Origin: Halorussus marinus
GTDB taxonomy: Archaea > Halobacteriota > Halobacteria > Halobacteriales > Haladaptataceae
DNA length: 64,000 bases
Reading direction: 5' to 3'
Assembly (NCBI RefSeq): GCF_004765795.1
Contig: NZ_SBIV01000006.1
Span: forward strand, 124,001 to 188,000
The first letter of the stretch is position 1. Each line of letters opens with the position of its first letter. The translations under genes and the position numbers were made by a program. Of this stretch, positions 26,421 through 33,605 are shown piece by piece. The notes beneath the pieces were generated by a model. It saw only the letters and a program-made list of their open reading frames with translations. It was not told where the DNA came from and searched no databases.

Positions 26421-26885
26421 GTGAGCTCACTCGACGAACGCGATCACGAACCGCACGTCCGGCGAGCGATTCGGCTCGCCAGACGGGCCGGCGACCGGGG
26501 CGACGGCCCGTACGGGTCGGTGCTCGTCCGGGACGGCGACGTGGTGATGGAAGATACAAACCGCGAGCACACCGACGACGACATCGCGCTCCATCCGGAA
26601 CTCACGCTGGCGCGTCGCGCCGCTCGCGAACTCGACGCCGGCGAGCGGGCGGAGGCGGTGATGTACACTAGCACCGAGCCCTGCCCCATGTGCGCGGGCG
26701 CGATCGCCATCGCGGGACTGGGCGGCGTCGTGTACAGCGTCTCGGCCGCCGCCCTCGCCGAGGCGTTCGGCGGGCCCGAGAGCGTCCCCTGCGGCGAAAT
26801 CTTCGAGCGCCGCGGCCGGGAGATCCCGGTCGTCGGGGGCGTCCTCGACGAGGAGGGGCTGGCGCTCCACCGGGAGTTCCGGTAG
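26421..26885 (+). CDS. Nucleoside/nucleobase deaminase (CDA superfamily)
   Basis: 154 residues from GTG 26421. Zinc and catalytic motif 'HPELTLARRA' (HxE, with Pro in place of the common Ala) and 'EPCPMCAGAIAIAG' (PCxxC). This matches the guanine/cytosine deaminase and tRNA adenosine deaminase-like branch of hydrolytic deaminases; substrate not determinable. A T-rich box (ACGTTTCTG, about 26387-26395) is about 30 bases upstream, supporting the GTG start and a leaderless mRNA. Confidence 0.85.
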   Translation: MSSLDERDHEPHVRRAIRLARRAGDRGDGPYGSVLVRDGDVVMEDTNREHTDDDIALHPELTLARRAARELDAGERAEAVMYTSTEPCPMCAGAIAIAGLGGVVYSVSAAALAEAFGGPESVPCGEIFERRGREIPVVGGVLDEEGLALHREFR

Positions 26886-26933
26886 CCGGCGCAGGTCACA
26901 GTCGTTAACCCCTGCGAGTGCGTTCGGTCGACG

Positions 26934-27659
26934 ATGACCGAACCCACCGACCGCGACCCCGCATCGACCGAGGCGGTCGCCGAGCGCCGCGACGAGGTCG
27001 TCGCGCGCGTGGCCGACCACGCCGGGACGATCGCGCGCGAACTCGCGCTGTTGCACGGCGGCGACTACGGCAAGCGGAGCTTCGAGACCGAGCGCGGCGA
27101 GTGGACGGTCAAGTACGAAGCCGGGGCGCTCCAGTTTCTCCTGTTCGACGGCGGTCGGACCGAGACGTACGTGGTCTCGACCAAGCATCCGCCCGACCCC
27201 GACCCACTCGCGACCGCCATGGAGGACTACGACGCGTTCGTGGCGGCGTACAACGACTACGTCGGGTCGCTCTCCGGGGTCCTCGACGACGTGGCCGACG
27301 AGTTCCCCGAGGTGGCCTCGACCGAATCGGTCGTCGCCGAGCGCGACCGGGTGCTCGGCGCGATCCGGGACGCGGCCGATCGGATGGCGCTCGAACTCTC
27401 CCGGTACGAGGCCGACGAGTACGGCACGTTCGCGGCGCGGGTCGATGGGACCCGGTGGGAACTCAAGTGGGACGTCGACGGCGCGAGCTACCTCCGGGTC
27501 GGCGGCGAGGGCGGGATCTATCTCCTCTCGCAGTACGAACAGCCCTCGGCCCGCGACGTGCGCCGGCTCGCGGGGGACGTCTCGGGGTTCGTGGCGGCGT
27601 TCAACGACCACGTCGAGGACCTCGATGCCGGCCTCTCGACGGTGTCGCTCGATCCGTAG
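26934..27659 (+). CDS. Uncharacterised haloarchaeal protein with internal duplication
   Basis: 241 residues, soluble and acidic. The protein is two tandem copies of a roughly 95-residue module: residues about 24-120 and 140-237. Matching landmarks are 'ARELALLHGGDYGKRSFET' with 'ALELSRYEADEYGTFAARV', 'GEWTVKYEAGALQFLLF' with 'TRWELKWDVDGASYLRV', and 'FVAAYNDYVGSLSGVLDDV' with 'FVAAFNDHVEDLDAGLSTV'. No catalytic motif is seen. A TATA-like CGTTAACCCC (26902-26911) precedes the ATG by 28 bases. Its stop abuts the stop of the opposing gene with no spacer. Confidence 0.75.
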   Translation: MTEPTDRDPASTEAVAERRDEVVARVADHAGTIARELALLHGGDYGKRSFETERGEWTVKYEAGALQFLLFDGGRTETYVVSTKHPPDPDPLATAMEDYDAFVAAYNDYVGSLSGVLDDVADEFPEVASTESVVAERDRVLGAIRDAADRMALELSRYEADEYGTFAARVDGTRWELKWDVDGASYLRVGGEGGIYLLSQYEQPSARDVRRLAGDVSGFVAAFNDHVEDLDAGLSTVSLDP

Positions 27660-28280
27660 TTACTCTCGACCGGCGGTCGCTCGGTCGGGTGCCGCCGCCC
27701 CGCCGGTTCGACCGACCCGGTAGCTGAGTCCCGCGATGAACGCCGCCGCGAGCGCGAACCCACCGATCGACTGGAGCCAGGTGTGAGCCCCCGCCAGCGG
27801 TCGGGCCGCCACCATTCCGATCGCCACCGCGAGCAGCGGCCAGAACCGGCGGTCCGCAGAGACGAGGTAGCCGGCGGGCGCGACGGCGTACGCGACGTGA
27901 CTCGAAACGTCCCAGAACGGCGTGATCGCGACGTGGACGACGGTGACCCCGAGCAGGAGCGCCGCGAACCGCGGGACGTGTCGGCCCCACTCTCGGAGGC
28001 GCCAGACGATCCCGATCAGCAGGATCCCGACCCCGAGCCCGACGCTCCCCGTGAAGTCCTCGCCCCACGACGGCACCGACTCGAAAACCGCGCCGGTCGA
28101 CTCGTAGATGGCGAACGCGACCGCCCATCCCGCGACGACGGCGAGCGCGCGTCCGGCGAGTCCGGCGGGACCGAACCGCCGCCGTCGCCACTCGTGTCCG
28201 ACGAGCGCGATCGTACAGAGGAGGACGAAGTACTCCGGAGCGAACGCCTCGGAGTACAGCCGTGCGAGCTCCGTTACCAT
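27660..28280 (-). CDS. Polytopic membrane protein, degenerate PAP2-like
   Basis: 206 residues with about six TM segments. Near the C-terminus 'DVSSHVAYAVAPAGY' and 'AARPLAGAHTWLQSIGGF' resemble the second and third PAP2 phosphatase motifs (PSGH and SRxxxxxHxxxD), but Ser-Gly-His is Ser-Ser-His, the first Ser of SR is Ala and the final Asp is Gln. It may be an inactive or divergent lipid phosphatase-like protein. A minus-strand AT-rich box (about 28305-28315) lies 29 bases upstream of the ATG. Confidence 0.6.
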   Translation of the reverse strand: MVTELARLYSEAFAPEYFVLLCTIALVGHEWRRRRFGPAGLAGRALAVVAGWAVAFAIYESTGAVFESVPSWGEDFTGSVGLGVGILLIGIVWRLREWGRHVPRFAALLLGVTVVHVAITPFWDVSSHVAYAVAPAGYLVSADRRFWPLLAVAIGMVAARPLAGAHTWLQSIGGFALAAAFIAGLSYRVGRTGGAAAPDRATAGRE

Positions 28281-28361
28281 ATCCGACAGGAGCCGACCGC
28301 CGTCCCATCATAGTTGTGGTTTCTCCGGGTTCGGCGTCGACCTGCTGGCGTCGGTCCCCGG

Positions 28362-29558
28362 CTAGGACTCCGACAAAACCTCTCTCGTCGCGGTTTTCAG
28401 GATTTCGAGCCCGGTCGCGGCGTCCGCGAGGTCGATGCACTCGTCGACCGCGTGGGCCTTCGAGAGGTCGCCCGGCCCCCAGATGACGGCGTCGATGCCT
28501 CGCTCGACGAACTCCCGGGCGTCGGTCGCGGCCGCCATCCCCCACGGCTCGGTCGGGGCGTCGGCCCGGTCGGCCGAGAGCCGGCGCAACCGCTCGGCCA
28601 GCGGGCTGTCGTCGGCGATCCCGGCCGAGGCGTAGTGCATCACGAGTTCGCGATCGGTCTCGACGCCCGCCTCGCGCTCGACGCCCGCGAACAGGTCGTC
28701 GAGCTCCGCCTCCACGTCCTCGAAGCGCTCGTCCGGGAGGATTCGCCGATCGAGCAACAGTTCCGCGCGCTCGGGGAGCACGGCCATGTTCGAATCGGTG
28801 CCGGCCGACAGCTCCGTGACCGTGGCGTAGGCCCGCCCGACGAGGTCGTCGACGCGCTCGCGGAGTCGGGCGTCGTACTCGTCGATCGCGACGAGCACCG
28901 GCCGGGCGGCGTCGATCGCGTTCGCGCCTTCGTCGGGGTGGCTGGCGTGGGCGGCGGCCCCGGCGACGCCGACCCGGAAGGTGGCGACCCCCTTCGCGCG
29001 CGTGCCGACCCGGAAGCCGGTGGGTTCGAGCACGACCGCGGCGTCCCCGCCGTAACCCGCATCGAGGAGGCTCGCGGTGCCGGGGTCGCCGGTCTCCTCG
29101 CCCATCGCGGCGTGGACCACCAGAGAGCCGTCGAGGTCGCCCGACTCGATCTCTGGCGCGAGGTCCCGGGCGGTCACCATCGCGAGCGCGATCCCCGTCT
29201 TCATGTCGGCGCTCCCCCGACCGTGGAGGCGGCCGTCGGCGATCGCGCCGGCGTAGGGGTCGTGGGTCCACGCCTCGCGGTCGCCGGCGGGTACCACGTC
29301 GGTGTGGCCGTTCAGCACGAGCGTGGGCCCGTCCTCGCGGTCGCCGACCTCGGCGACCGCCTGTGGGCGCTGGGCGCTTGGCTCCTCGAACAGCGTCGCG
29401 TCGATCCCCCGGTGGTCGAACCACTCGACGACGAACTCCGCGCAGGGCCGCTCGTTGCCCGGCGGGTTCTCCGTCTCGATGCGGACCAGTTCGGCGGCCA
29501 GCCCCGGCAGATCGTTGAGGTCGCTCGCAGTCGGGTCGGCGCCGGCCTCGCCGCTCAT
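28362..29558 (-). CDS. M20-family metallopeptidase/deacylase (ArgE/DapE type)
   Basis: 398 residues. Metal and catalytic motifs in order: 'LNGHTDVVP' (first His and Asp), 'GRGSADMKTGIAL' (bridging Asp), 'MGEETGDPGT' (catalytic Glu and metal Glu), 'VVLEPTGF' and C-terminal 'HAVDECIDLAD' (last His). A dimerisation domain lies between. Predicted to hydrolyse N-acyl amino acids or related amides; the exact substrate is open. The ATG at 29558 overlaps the stop of a 32-codon upstream ORF (ATGA), and the promoter lies before that ORF. Confidence 0.87.
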   Translation of the reverse strand: MSGEAGADPTASDLNDLPGLAAELVRIETENPPGNERPCAEFVVEWFDHRGIDATLFEEPSAQRPQAVAEVGDREDGPTLVLNGHTDVVPAGDREAWTHDPYAGAIADGRLHGRGSADMKTGIALAMVTARDLAPEIESGDLDGSLVVHAAMGEETGDPGTASLLDAGYGGDAAVVLEPTGFRVGTRAKGVATFRVGVAGAAAHASHPDEGANAIDAARPVLVAIDEYDARLRERVDDLVGRAYATVTELSAGTDSNMAVLPERAELLLDRRILPDERFEDVEAELDDLFAGVEREAGVETDRELVMHYASAGIADDSPLAERLRRLSADRADAPTEPWGMAAATDAREFVERGIDAVIWGPGDLSKAHAVDECIDLADAATGLEILKTATREVLSES

Positions 29559-29653
29559 GGGTCGCCCTCCGGGCCGGTCCGTCCCGGCGCGCCGCGTTCG
29601 TCTCCGCTCGCCGCGTTCGCCGTCGACTCGATTTGCCGCTCGTCTCCGGTCAT
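29555..29653 (-). CDS. 32-residue leader ORF overlapping the M20 gene
   Basis: ATG at 29653, then TGDERQIESTANAAS and onward for 32 codons; its TGA shares four bases (ATGA) with the M20 start. The minus-strand TATA-like box ACTTATACGG (29678-29688) is about 30 bases before this ATG, exactly the spacing of a leaderless start, whereas it is 120 bases from the M20 start. The peptide is hydrophilic and rich in Gly, Glu and Arg, with no motif. It may be a coupling leader peptide or a small protein. Confidence 0.5.
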   Translation of the reverse strand: MTGDERQIESTANAASGDERGAPGRTGPEGDP

Positions 29654-29677
29654 GGCTACCAGTGTGAATGGGGCCCG

Positions 29678-29688
29678 TATAAGTGCAG
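29678..29688 (-). promoter_or_regulatory. TATA box upstream of the M20 leader ORF
   Basis: On the minus strand this reads CACTTATACGG within otherwise GC-rich DNA. Predicted transcription starts near 29655-29658, at the first base of the 32-codon ORF. Confidence 0.55.
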
Positions 29689-29810
29689 GCGGTTCGACTG
29701 GGGACGGTTCGCACGATCCGGGTCGCGCAGGCACCGCGGGACCGCCCCCAGACGACGCCTATCGGAGCGTAGGCTCGGCCTGCGCCGCCGAACCGGAGTT
29801 AACGGTTCCC

Positions 29811-29819
29811 TATCTTAAT
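29811..29819 (+). promoter_or_regulatory. TATA box of the ATP-grasp gene
   Basis: TATCTTAAT, about 29 bases before the ATG at 29844; predicts a leaderless mRNA. Confidence 0.55.
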
Positions 29820-29843
29820 GAGCGTCTACGCCGACCCGAGGGT

Positions 29844-31040
29844 ATGGCGACGACCGAGAACCGAAACGCCGTCCTCCTGCCGACGGGGTACGATCCGGCG
29901 ACGTACGCGTGTCTGCGGTCGCTCTCGGACCGCGGGCTCCGCGTGATCGTCGCGTCCCACCACGACGACGTCCCGGAGTTCGCCTCGCGGTTCTGCGACG
30001 AGGCGCTGACGATTCCCTCGCCCCACGACGACCTGCTCGCGTACAAGGACGCGCTGGTCGGCATCGCCGCCCGCTCCGACGTCCGCACGGTGGTCCCGAT
30101 CCGCGAGGAGGACAGCTACGTCCTCACGAAGTACCGCGAGGAGTTCGAGGCGTACGTCTCGCTCCTCGTGCCGGACCTCGAGACGCTCCGGAACGTCCAC
30201 GACCGAAAGCGACTGTTCGAGATCGCGGCGCAGGCGGGCCTGGCGGTGCCCGAAACCCGGCTCCTGAGCGAGGTCGACGACTGGAGCGAGGAGATGATCG
30301 TGAAGTCGCGGTACAACCTCCTGACCGACGAGTACCTCGACGCCTACGCCCCCGACGAGGCCGAGGAGGTCAAGACCGTCACCCACCTGCGCCCCGGCGA
30401 GCGCCCCGACAGCGAGGCGCTCGTCGCGCAGATGCACCACGAGCCGCTCGTCCAAGAGTACGTCGAGTCGAGCGACGAGTACCTCTTTGGGGCGGTGTGT
30501 GATCGGGGCGAACTCCTCTCGACGTTCCAGCACCGCCAGATCCGGGGCAACTCCTACACCGGCGGGGGCGGCGTCTACCGCGAGTCGGTCGACGTGCCCG
30601 CGCTCGAACGGGCCGGCCGGACCCTGCTGGAGGCCCTCGACTGGCACGGGGTCGCCTGCATCGAGTACATGCGCGACGCCGAGACCGGCGAGTTCGTACT
30701 CACCGAGATCAACCCCCGGATGTACCAGTCGCTTCCGTTGACGGTCCGGGCGGGCGCGGACTTCCCGCTCCACTACTGGCTGGCGGCGACTGACCGTCCC
30801 GACCGGGTCGAGTCGGGCTACGAGGTCGGCGCCGGGAGCCACCTCCTGTACGGCGAACTCGGCTACCTGCTGAGCGTGCTCCGGGACGACTCCCCGCACG
30901 TCGAGCGGCCCTCGCTCGCCGCCACCGCGTGGGAGATCCTCGCGTCGTGCTACGACCACCCGAACTTCGACTACCTCCGGCTCGACGACCCCGGCCCGTT
31001 CGTTCAGGGGGTCCGTCACATGCTCTCGGCGCGCGGGTGA
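29844..31040 (+). CDS. ATP-grasp family ligase (carboxylate-amine ligase-like)
   Basis: 398 residues. N-terminal Rossmann-like domain ('AVLLPTGYDPATYACLRSL'), then the ATP-grasp domain with nucleotide-binding Lys in 'EMIVKSRYNLL', 'HEPLVQEYVESSDEYLFGAV' and metal-binding Glu/Asn in 'FVLTEINPRMYQSLPLTV'. Proteins of this kind activate a carboxylate as acyl phosphate and join it to an amine; in haloarchaea they often sit near cell-surface or polysaccharide genes. A glycosyltransferase gene lies 0.7 kb away. Substrates unknown. Confidence 0.85.
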   Translation: MATTENRNAVLLPTGYDPATYACLRSLSDRGLRVIVASHHDDVPEFASRFCDEALTIPSPHDDLLAYKDALVGIAARSDVRTVVPIREEDSYVLTKYREEFEAYVSLLVPDLETLRNVHDRKRLFEIAAQAGLAVPETRLLSEVDDWSEEMIVKSRYNLLTDEYLDAYAPDEAEEVKTVTHLRPGERPDSEALVAQMHHEPLVQEYVESSDEYLFGAVCDRGELLSTFQHRQIRGNSYTGGGGVYRESVDVPALERAGRTLLEALDWHGVACIEYMRDAETGEFVLTEINPRMYQSLPLTVRAGADFPLHYWLAATDRPDRVESGYEVGAGSHLLYGELGYLLSVLRDDSPHVERPSLAATAWEILASCYDHPNFDYLRLDDPGPFVQGVRHMLSARG

Positions 31041-31098
31041 GCCCGACGCGTTTGCCCCACTTTCATAACGGGTCGCCGGCCAGAACACGGTAGTCAGG

Positions 31099-31164
31099 AT
31101 GATCCGGGGACTCGCGGCGGCCGACGCGCACGCCCGTTCGACCGACGGTGGTATCGATGGCTGA
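31099..31164 (+). CDS. 21-residue leader ORF overlapping the kinase gene
   Basis: ATG at 31099 (MIRGLAAADAHARS...), 21 codons; its TGA at 31162-31164 lies inside the kinase gene, an eight-base overlap with the ATG at 31157. A TATA-like TTTCATAAC (31061-31069) lies about 30 bases before this ATG but about 90 before the kinase ATG. Same arrangement as before the M20, purU and purC genes. Confidence 0.4.
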   Translation: MIRGLAAADAHARSTDGGIDG

Positions 31165-31687
31165 GTCGCTGGTCGCGGTCTGTGGCCTGCCGGGCGTCGG
31201 GAAGACGACGGTGGCCGAGACCGTCGCCGACCGGCTCGACGGCCGGCTCCTCCGGACCGACGTGGTCCGCAAGGAACTCCTCACCGACCCCGACTACACC
31301 GAGGAGGAGTCCCGGCTGGTGTACGACGAACTGTTCGATCGGGCCCGCGAGACCGTCGGGTCCGGCCGGAGCGTCGTGCTCGACGGCACCTTCCAGGACG
31401 CCGACCGCCGGGACCGACTCGCGACGCTCGCCGCGGACCTCGGCGCCGAGTTCCGGCTGGTGAAAGTCGAGTGTGCGGAGTCGGTGGTCCGCGACCGGAT
31501 CGAGCGCCGGGAGGGCGACGAGAGCGACGCCGACTTCGAGGTCCACCGGCTCTACCGCGAGACGTTCGACCCGCTCGCGCGCGATCACGTCACCGTGGAC
31601 AACTCCGAGGGGCTCGAAGCGACCCGCCGGCAGGTCGCCGAGCAGTTCCCCGAGCGCGCCGGGGACCCGCCGAACGCAGAGCCCTGA
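31157..31687 (+). CDS. P-loop kinase, Zeta-toxin/gluconokinase-like
   Basis: 176 residues. Walker A 'CGLPGVGKTTVAETVA' at the N-terminus, 'LLRTDVVRKELL', 'VVLDGTFQDADRRDRL' and a lid arginine segment 'VVRDRIERREGDESDADFEV'. The layout fits small-molecule kinases of the AAA_33 type that phosphorylate sugars, nucleosides or related alcohols. Substrate unknown. ATG 31157 is preferred to GTG 31148, which leaves the Walker A motif at the usual distance from the N-terminus. Confidence 0.82.
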   Translation: MAESLVAVCGLPGVGKTTVAETVADRLDGRLLRTDVVRKELLTDPDYTEEESRLVYDELFDRARETVGSGRSVVLDGTFQDADRRDRLATLAADLGAEFRLVKVECAESVVRDRIERREGDESDADFEVHRLYRETFDPLARDHVTVDNSEGLEATRRQVAEQFPERAGDPPNAEP

Positions 31688-31707
31688 GTCGAGGCGTCGG
31701 GCGGGCG

Positions 31708-32613
31708 CTACGAGCGCAGGCGGTCGGCGACCCGAACCCCTCGCCGGCCGAACACCGACGCGAGACACTCCCCGACGTAGTCGACCCGGTCGTCGGGGGT
31801 GTAGTAGGCCGCGCGGGCGAACGCCACGGTCGCGGCCGGCGACCAGCCCTGTTCGTCGAGTAATTTCCGGCCGATCTGGGAGTAGGTCTCCCGGACCGCG
31901 CGCCGGCGGACCTCCCGCGGGAACCGGCGGTAGATATCGTCGAAGTCGGCGATCACTCGCTTGCGACCCTCCAGATACGCCCACGACGCCGACAGCGAGG
32001 TGTCGGTCCGCCCCCGGACGATCAGGGGCTCGGCCACGAAGTCGAACCGGGTCCGGAGCGCGAGATCGATCTTGGTCGCGGTGTCGTCGGCGCCGTGGCG
32101 GTGTCCGAGCGGGAGCAGGTCCTCGACCACGTCGGCGTCGACGAGCATCGTGGAGTAGATGCAGGGAAACGTCCGCATCTCCAGGGCGTACGCCAGCACG
32201 TCGCCCCGGACCGCGGGGTTCGGCAGGACCTCGCCGCGGTCCTCGTCGTCCATCCCGCAGTAAACGACGCCGACTGGCGGGTCGAGGAGCGCGACCTGCT
32301 TGCGGAGCTTGTCGGGCGCGAGCCGGTCGTCGTCGTCGAGAAACTGGACGTACTCGCCCGAGGCGCGCTCCGCACCGAGGCTCCGGGCGGCCTGCGGTCC
32401 CTCGTCGCGGTCGGTGGACGCGTACTCGACCGCCGGGAACTCCGCGGCGACCGGCCGGGCGTGGCCGTCCTCGGCGCTGTCGACCACGATCGTCTCGACG
32501 GGCTCGTACTCCTGGGCCGCCACGCTTTCGAGGGCTTCTCGGAGCCGATCGTTCCGGTAGTAGGTCGGAACGACGACCGAGACCAGTCCCGACCCGTCTC
32601 CGTCCCTGCTCAT
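31708..32613 (-). CDS. Glycosyltransferase family 2
   Basis: 301 residues. GT-A fold markers: 'VVVPTYYRNDRLREALESV', the first acidic 'IVVDSAEDG', and the DXD-like metal site 'VQFLDDDDRLAPDKL'. The C-terminal third is helical. Cytoplasmic sugar transfer, probably to lipid-linked glycan or surface polysaccharide precursors. The chosen ATG at 32613 starts MSRDGDGSG; an in-frame upstream ATG would add ten residues of low-complexity sequence. Confidence 0.87.
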   Translation of the reverse strand: MSRDGDGSGLVSVVVPTYYRNDRLREALESVAAQEYEPVETIVVDSAEDGHARPVAAEFPAVEYASTDRDEGPQAARSLGAERASGEYVQFLDDDDRLAPDKLRKQVALLDPPVGVVYCGMDDEDRGEVLPNPAVRGDVLAYALEMRTFPCIYSTMLVDADVVEDLLPLGHRHGADDTATKIDLALRTRFDFVAEPLIVRGRTDTSLSASWAYLEGRKRVIADFDDIYRRFPREVRRRAVRETYSQIGRKLLDEQGWSPAATVAFARAAYYTPDDRVDYVGECLASVFGRRGVRVADRLRS

Positions 32614-32758
32614 GGGTGGGTCAGGTACGACGCGGGGGCCCAAATCCCCACCGGCTGTCTCGGCGCGGGCGTCCGCCGCGACGGCGGCCGCCTCGCGGAC
32701 GCTCTCGGCGTCGAATCGGCCACCTTTTTATCACCGACGCGACCACCGGGCAACGAGC

Positions 32759-33511
32759 ATGGCGGTCGAGCAACTCGACGCGCCCGACCCCGACGACGTG
32801 GCGGCGGCGGTGACGGCCGCGGTCCGGGACGGCGCGGTGTTGACGGTGGCGGCGAACTGCGAGGTAACGTACGAGGGCCGCACGAGCGGCTCGCTGGGGC
32901 CGGGCGATCGGGTGCTGGTCGCCAAGCCCGACGGCACCTTCCTCGTCCACCAGCCGACCGGCCACGAACCGGTCAACTGGATGCCCGGCGGCGGGCGCGT
33001 CTCCGCGCGGGTGAGCGACGGCGATGCGGTGGTGCTCGCGCGTCGCACCAACCCCAACGAGCGCGTTGAGGCCCGCATCCACGACGCGTACGGGCTCACG
33101 CGGTTCGACGCCACCGACGGCGCGACCTACGAGGAGTCGGGCACCGAGGCCGAGATGCACGAGTACATCGAGGCCAACCCCGAGGCGCTCGAAGCGGGAC
33201 TCCGGATCGTCGAACACGAACGCGAGACAAAGTACGGCTACGTCGACTTCTTCGCCCGCGACGCTCAGGGCGACCCCGTCGTGGTGGAGGTAAAGCGCAT
33301 TCAGGCGACGCTCGACCACTTCGACCAGCTACGACGGTACGTCTCGCTGTACGAGGAGACCAACGAGGACGTTCGCGGGATGCTGGTCGCGCCCTCGGCG
33401 TCCGACCGGGTGAAGCGCGCACTCCGGGACGACGGGCTGGAGTTCGTCGGCCTCTCGGCGTTCGATACCGACGCGAAGGGGTCGGTCGAGGCGAAGCTGA
33501 CCGACTTCTGA
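32759..33511 (+). CDS. nucS: Mismatch/single-strand-specific endonuclease NucS (EndoMS)
   Basis: 250 residues. N-terminal DNA-binding/dimerisation barrel ('DRVLVAKPDGTFLVHQPTGH', 'PVNWMPGGG') and C-terminal RecB-like nuclease domain with 'GYVDFFARDAQGDPVVVEVK', whose Asp and Glu-x-Lys are the catalytic residues. NucS cleaves mismatched or flapped DNA and replaces MutS/MutL in many archaea and actinobacteria. The box CTTTTTA (32724-32730) is about 31 bases before the ATG, consistent with a leaderless mRNA. The usual C-terminal PCNA-binding motif is not obvious in the final 'VEAKLTDF'. Confidence 0.92.
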   Translation: MAVEQLDAPDPDDVAAAVTAAVRDGAVLTVAANCEVTYEGRTSGSLGPGDRVLVAKPDGTFLVHQPTGHEPVNWMPGGGRVSARVSDGDAVVLARRTNPNERVEARIHDAYGLTRFDATDGATYEESGTEAEMHEYIEANPEALEAGLRIVEHERETKYGYVDFFARDAQGDPVVVEVKRIQATLDHFDQLRRYVSLYEETNEDVRGMLVAPSASDRVKRALRDDGLEFVGLSAFDTDAKGSVEAKLTDF

Positions 33512-33605
33512 GCGGCCCGCTCGCGGTCACATCACTCATGACGGAGGCGCGCGTACGGCAGGGGGATGCGAACCGTTCGACCGACGACCGCGCCTCGACG
33601 ATCAC

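Noticed and set aside
28314-29843. Upstream 510-codon extension of the ATP-grasp frame
   Set aside because: It lies antisense to the M20 peptidase; the ATP-grasp fold begins at 29844 right after a TATA box.
32610-32652. GTG-started 13-codon ORF overlapping the glycosyltransferase start
   Set aside because: No TATA-like element at the right distance; probably chance.
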